Below the pieces are notes generated by a model. That model was given only the letters and a program-made list of their open reading frames with translations, did not search any database and was not told the DNA's origin. Source: Thoreauomyces humboldtii (lineage: Eukaryota; Chytridiomycota; Chytridiomycetes; Spizellomycetales; Powellomycetaceae). From it: a stretch of 28,880 nucleotides of DNA. The DNA is taken from positions 1-28,880 of the forward strand of contig JADGJA010000229.1 in the NCBI GenBank assembly GCA_027596035.1, given 5' to 3'. The translations under genes and the position numbers were made by a program. Positions within the stretch are counted from its first letter, which is position 1; every line of letters begins with the position of its first letter. This document shows, in pieces, positions 26,700-28,880 of this stretch.

Positions 26700-28880
26700 A
26701 TGCAGATCATGCGTCGACCCTTCGCTTCCCTCGCTCCCACACGGAGCAGGCCTCAGACCGTGATCGAAAAGATTGTGCAAAAGTACGCCGTGGGACTCCA
26801 ACCGCTGCAGACGGTCCACCAAGGCGACTATGTGAGCATCCAGCCAGAACACGTCATGACCCACGACAACACGGCAGTGGTCATGGGCAAGTGAGTGTCT
26901 CTTCGTTCAAGGGAGGACAAACTGGGTCAGAAGCTTGTGTCGCTCATTCGAGCTCTCAGATTCCGGAGCATAAACGCTGCAAAGTTCAAGAACCCAAGGC
27001 AAGCCGTGTTCACGCTGGATCATGACGTGCAGAACAGATCCGAGAAGGTACCACCGGCCCGAATCCCGAGTTCTTGAGGGTCATCCGCAAGCTGAACGTT
27101 CCTCTGCGCCACACAGAACCTCAGTAAGTACACCTCCATTGCCGCTTTCGCCAAGGAGCACGGCATCGACTTTTATCCAGCCGGACGCGGCATTGGTCAC
27201 CAGATCCTCATCGAGGAAGGCTACGCGTTTCCCAACGTCATGACCGTGGCCTCGGACTCCCACTCCAACATGTACGGTGGGATCGGATGTCTGGGAACTC
27301 CCATCGTGCGGACGGACGCCGCGGCGATCTGGGCGGCCGGAAGGACGTGGTGGCAGGTTCCGCCCGTCGTCAAGGTGGAGCTCCTCAACACGTTGCCGGC
27401 AGGCGTCACGGGAAAGGACGTCATCATCAGTCTGTGCGGACTCTTCAACCAGGATCAGGTGCTGAACGCCGCCATCGAGTTCTCGGGGGAGGAAGGCCTG
27501 AAAGGTCTGAGCGTCGACGAACGACTCACGGTCGCCAACATGACCACCGAGTGGGGCGCTCTCGTCGGATTGTTCCCTGCCGACAAGGTCACGACGGACT
27601 GGCTCTCCGCGAGAGCGAAGAAGCTATCCCGATGGCAGCCCAGTGGGGACCATCCCCGACTCAACCATCAGCGCATCCAGGACCTGATCGACAACCCGAT
27701 CCGAGCAGACCCGAAAGCACGCTACGCGAAGCATCTCACGCTCGACCTCGCCACCGTCTCACCCCACGTGTCTGGCCCGAACTCTGTGAAGGTCGCGAGT
27801 CCGCTTTCTGAACTGCAAGAGAAGCGCGTGGCGATCCACAAGGCTTACCTCGTTTCCTGCGTCAACTCGCGAGCTAGCGATCTCCGTGCTGCAGCAAAGG
27901 TCCTGCAGGGTCGGAAGGTCGCTCCCGGTGTCGAATTCTACGTGGCGGCAGCTTCGAGCGAGGTGCAACGAGAAGTCGAGGAGAGTGGCGATTGGGGGAT
28001 CCTCGTCAACGCGGGCGCAAAAGTTCTGCCCGCGGGATGTGGTCCGTGCATAGGGTTGGGAGCGGGTTTGCTCAGGGACGGCGAAGTGGGGATATCGGCG
28101 ACCAACAGGAATTATAAAGGACGCATGGGAAGCCCCAATTCGCAAGCCTACCTCGCAAGCCCTGGTAAGATTGCTTCGCTTCCCTTGACCACCAGCAATA
28201 GTACGCCGATTGATCGACGCATCTCCTTTCGACAGCCATCGTTGCAGCATCGGCCGTCAAGGGATTCATATGCGGACCCGACGCTCTTGACTCGTCGTCA
28301 CAGCGCTCTTCGTCCACAGCTATCACGCCCAAGATCACCATTACAGATACATCCCTGGAATCAGATGCAAGCGTAACGGACCTACTCGAACCCATCCCGG
28401 GATTCCATTCGAAGTTATCCGGGGAGATCTTGTTCCTGGATGCCGACAACCTCAACACGGACGGCATCTACCCCGGAAAGTACACCTACCAGGACGACGT
28501 AACTCCCGAGCGCATGGCTCAAGTGGTCATGGAGAACTACGACCCGCAGTTCTCGGAGATTGCTCGTGAGGTGAGCGTAGGCATCCTTCTGTCCCTGAGG
28601 TAACGCCAAACTGACGGAAAGATCTCTTCTGTAGAACGACATTCTGGTAGCTGGAACCAACTTCGGGTCAGGCTCCTCACGTGAGCAGGCGGCGACGGCC
28701 CTCCTCCACCGTGGCTTCCGATGCGTCCTGGCGGGATCTTTTTCCGAAACTTTCAAACGGAACGCCATCAACAACGGACTCATCGTTCTGGAAGCTCCCT
28801 CCCTCGTCAAGTCACTGCGAGAGGCATTTCCGAAAAGCATTTCCGAAAAGCGAGTGCTGACAAGGAGAACGGGATGGGCG
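26700..28880 (+). CDS. LYS4: Homoaconitase, mitochondrial (3' end cut by window)
   Basis: Catalyses homocitrate-derived homoaconitate to homoisocitrate in the fungal alpha-aminoadipate lysine pathway; a [4Fe-4S] enzyme of the aconitase superfamily in the mitochondrial matrix. Exons in phase: 26700-26890, 26960-27047, 27117-28164, 28248-28570 and 28635 onward, 632 residues before the window ends. The Arg-rich N-terminus [19 protein letters not shown] fits a mitochondrial presequence. Family blocks: [43 protein letters not shown] and [11 protein letters not shown]. Cluster ligands are Cys341 (VSCVNSR) and Cys401/Cys404 (CGPC). The swivel domain has [19 protein letters not shown] and [15 protein letters not shown]. 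The end of the window reaches the conserved LTRRTGW, so about 50-100 residues are missing. A linker at 28290-28375 is Ser/Thr-rich, as in other fungal homoaconitases. Confidence 0.97.

Overview
The window is nuclear DNA of a fungus, most likely a zoosporic (flagellated) one such as a chytrid. The evidence is combined. A Zn(II)2Cys6 transcription factor and a homoaconitase (alpha-aminoadipate lysine pathway) point to fungi. Two proteins typical of cilia or flagella, a CFAP73/CCDC42-type coiled-coil protein and a TPPP/p25-alpha protein, are absent from non-flagellated yeasts and moulds. Genes are dense, on both strands, and mostly interrupted by GT-AG introns of about 57-110 bases. I assembled the gene models by reading splice sites and checking phase by hand. 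No rRNA, tRNA, CRISPR array or transposon was recognised.

Layout. 241-2954 (+): Zn2Cys6 transcription factor. 3415-4298 (-): weakly supported small reading frames, one with a 2EXR/F-box-like start. 4320-5236 (+): FAAP24-like DNA-repair protein in five exons. 5410-7374 (+): mitochondrial aminopeptidase P of the Icp55/XPNPEP3 type, seven exons. 7817-8972 (+): Rab7/Ypt7 GTPase, seven exons. 9341-11791 (-): BRAP2/Etp1-type RING and UBP-zinc-finger protein, one exon. About 1.1 kb without a gene follows. 12903-14976 (-): metacaspase with a Gln/Gly/Tyr repeat prodomain, seven exons. 15303-17372 (+): CFAP73/CCDC42-like flagellar protein, eight exons. 17428-18243 (-): polyprenal reductase (SRD5A3/Dfg10) type membrane enzyme. 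18570-20110 (+): TPPP with a duplicated C-terminal module, nine exons. 20294 to about 23520 or beyond (-): Integrator subunit 4 (INTS4), many exons. 24300-26305 (-): unrecognised coiled-coil protein. 26700 to the window end (+): homoaconitase LYS4, cut off by the window.

The genes are mostly unrelated housekeeping loci, not a pathway cluster. The notable grouping is the pair of flagellar genes around the polyprenal reductase gene. The notable evolutionary content is a set of genes missing from yeast models but present in animals: FAAP24, INTS4, TPPP and CFAP73. I did not find a clearly new multi-gene system. The best leads are the duplicated TPPP module, the INTS4 gene, the FAAP24 gene with an anomalous 33-base intron or frameshift, and the unidentified protein at 24300-26305.
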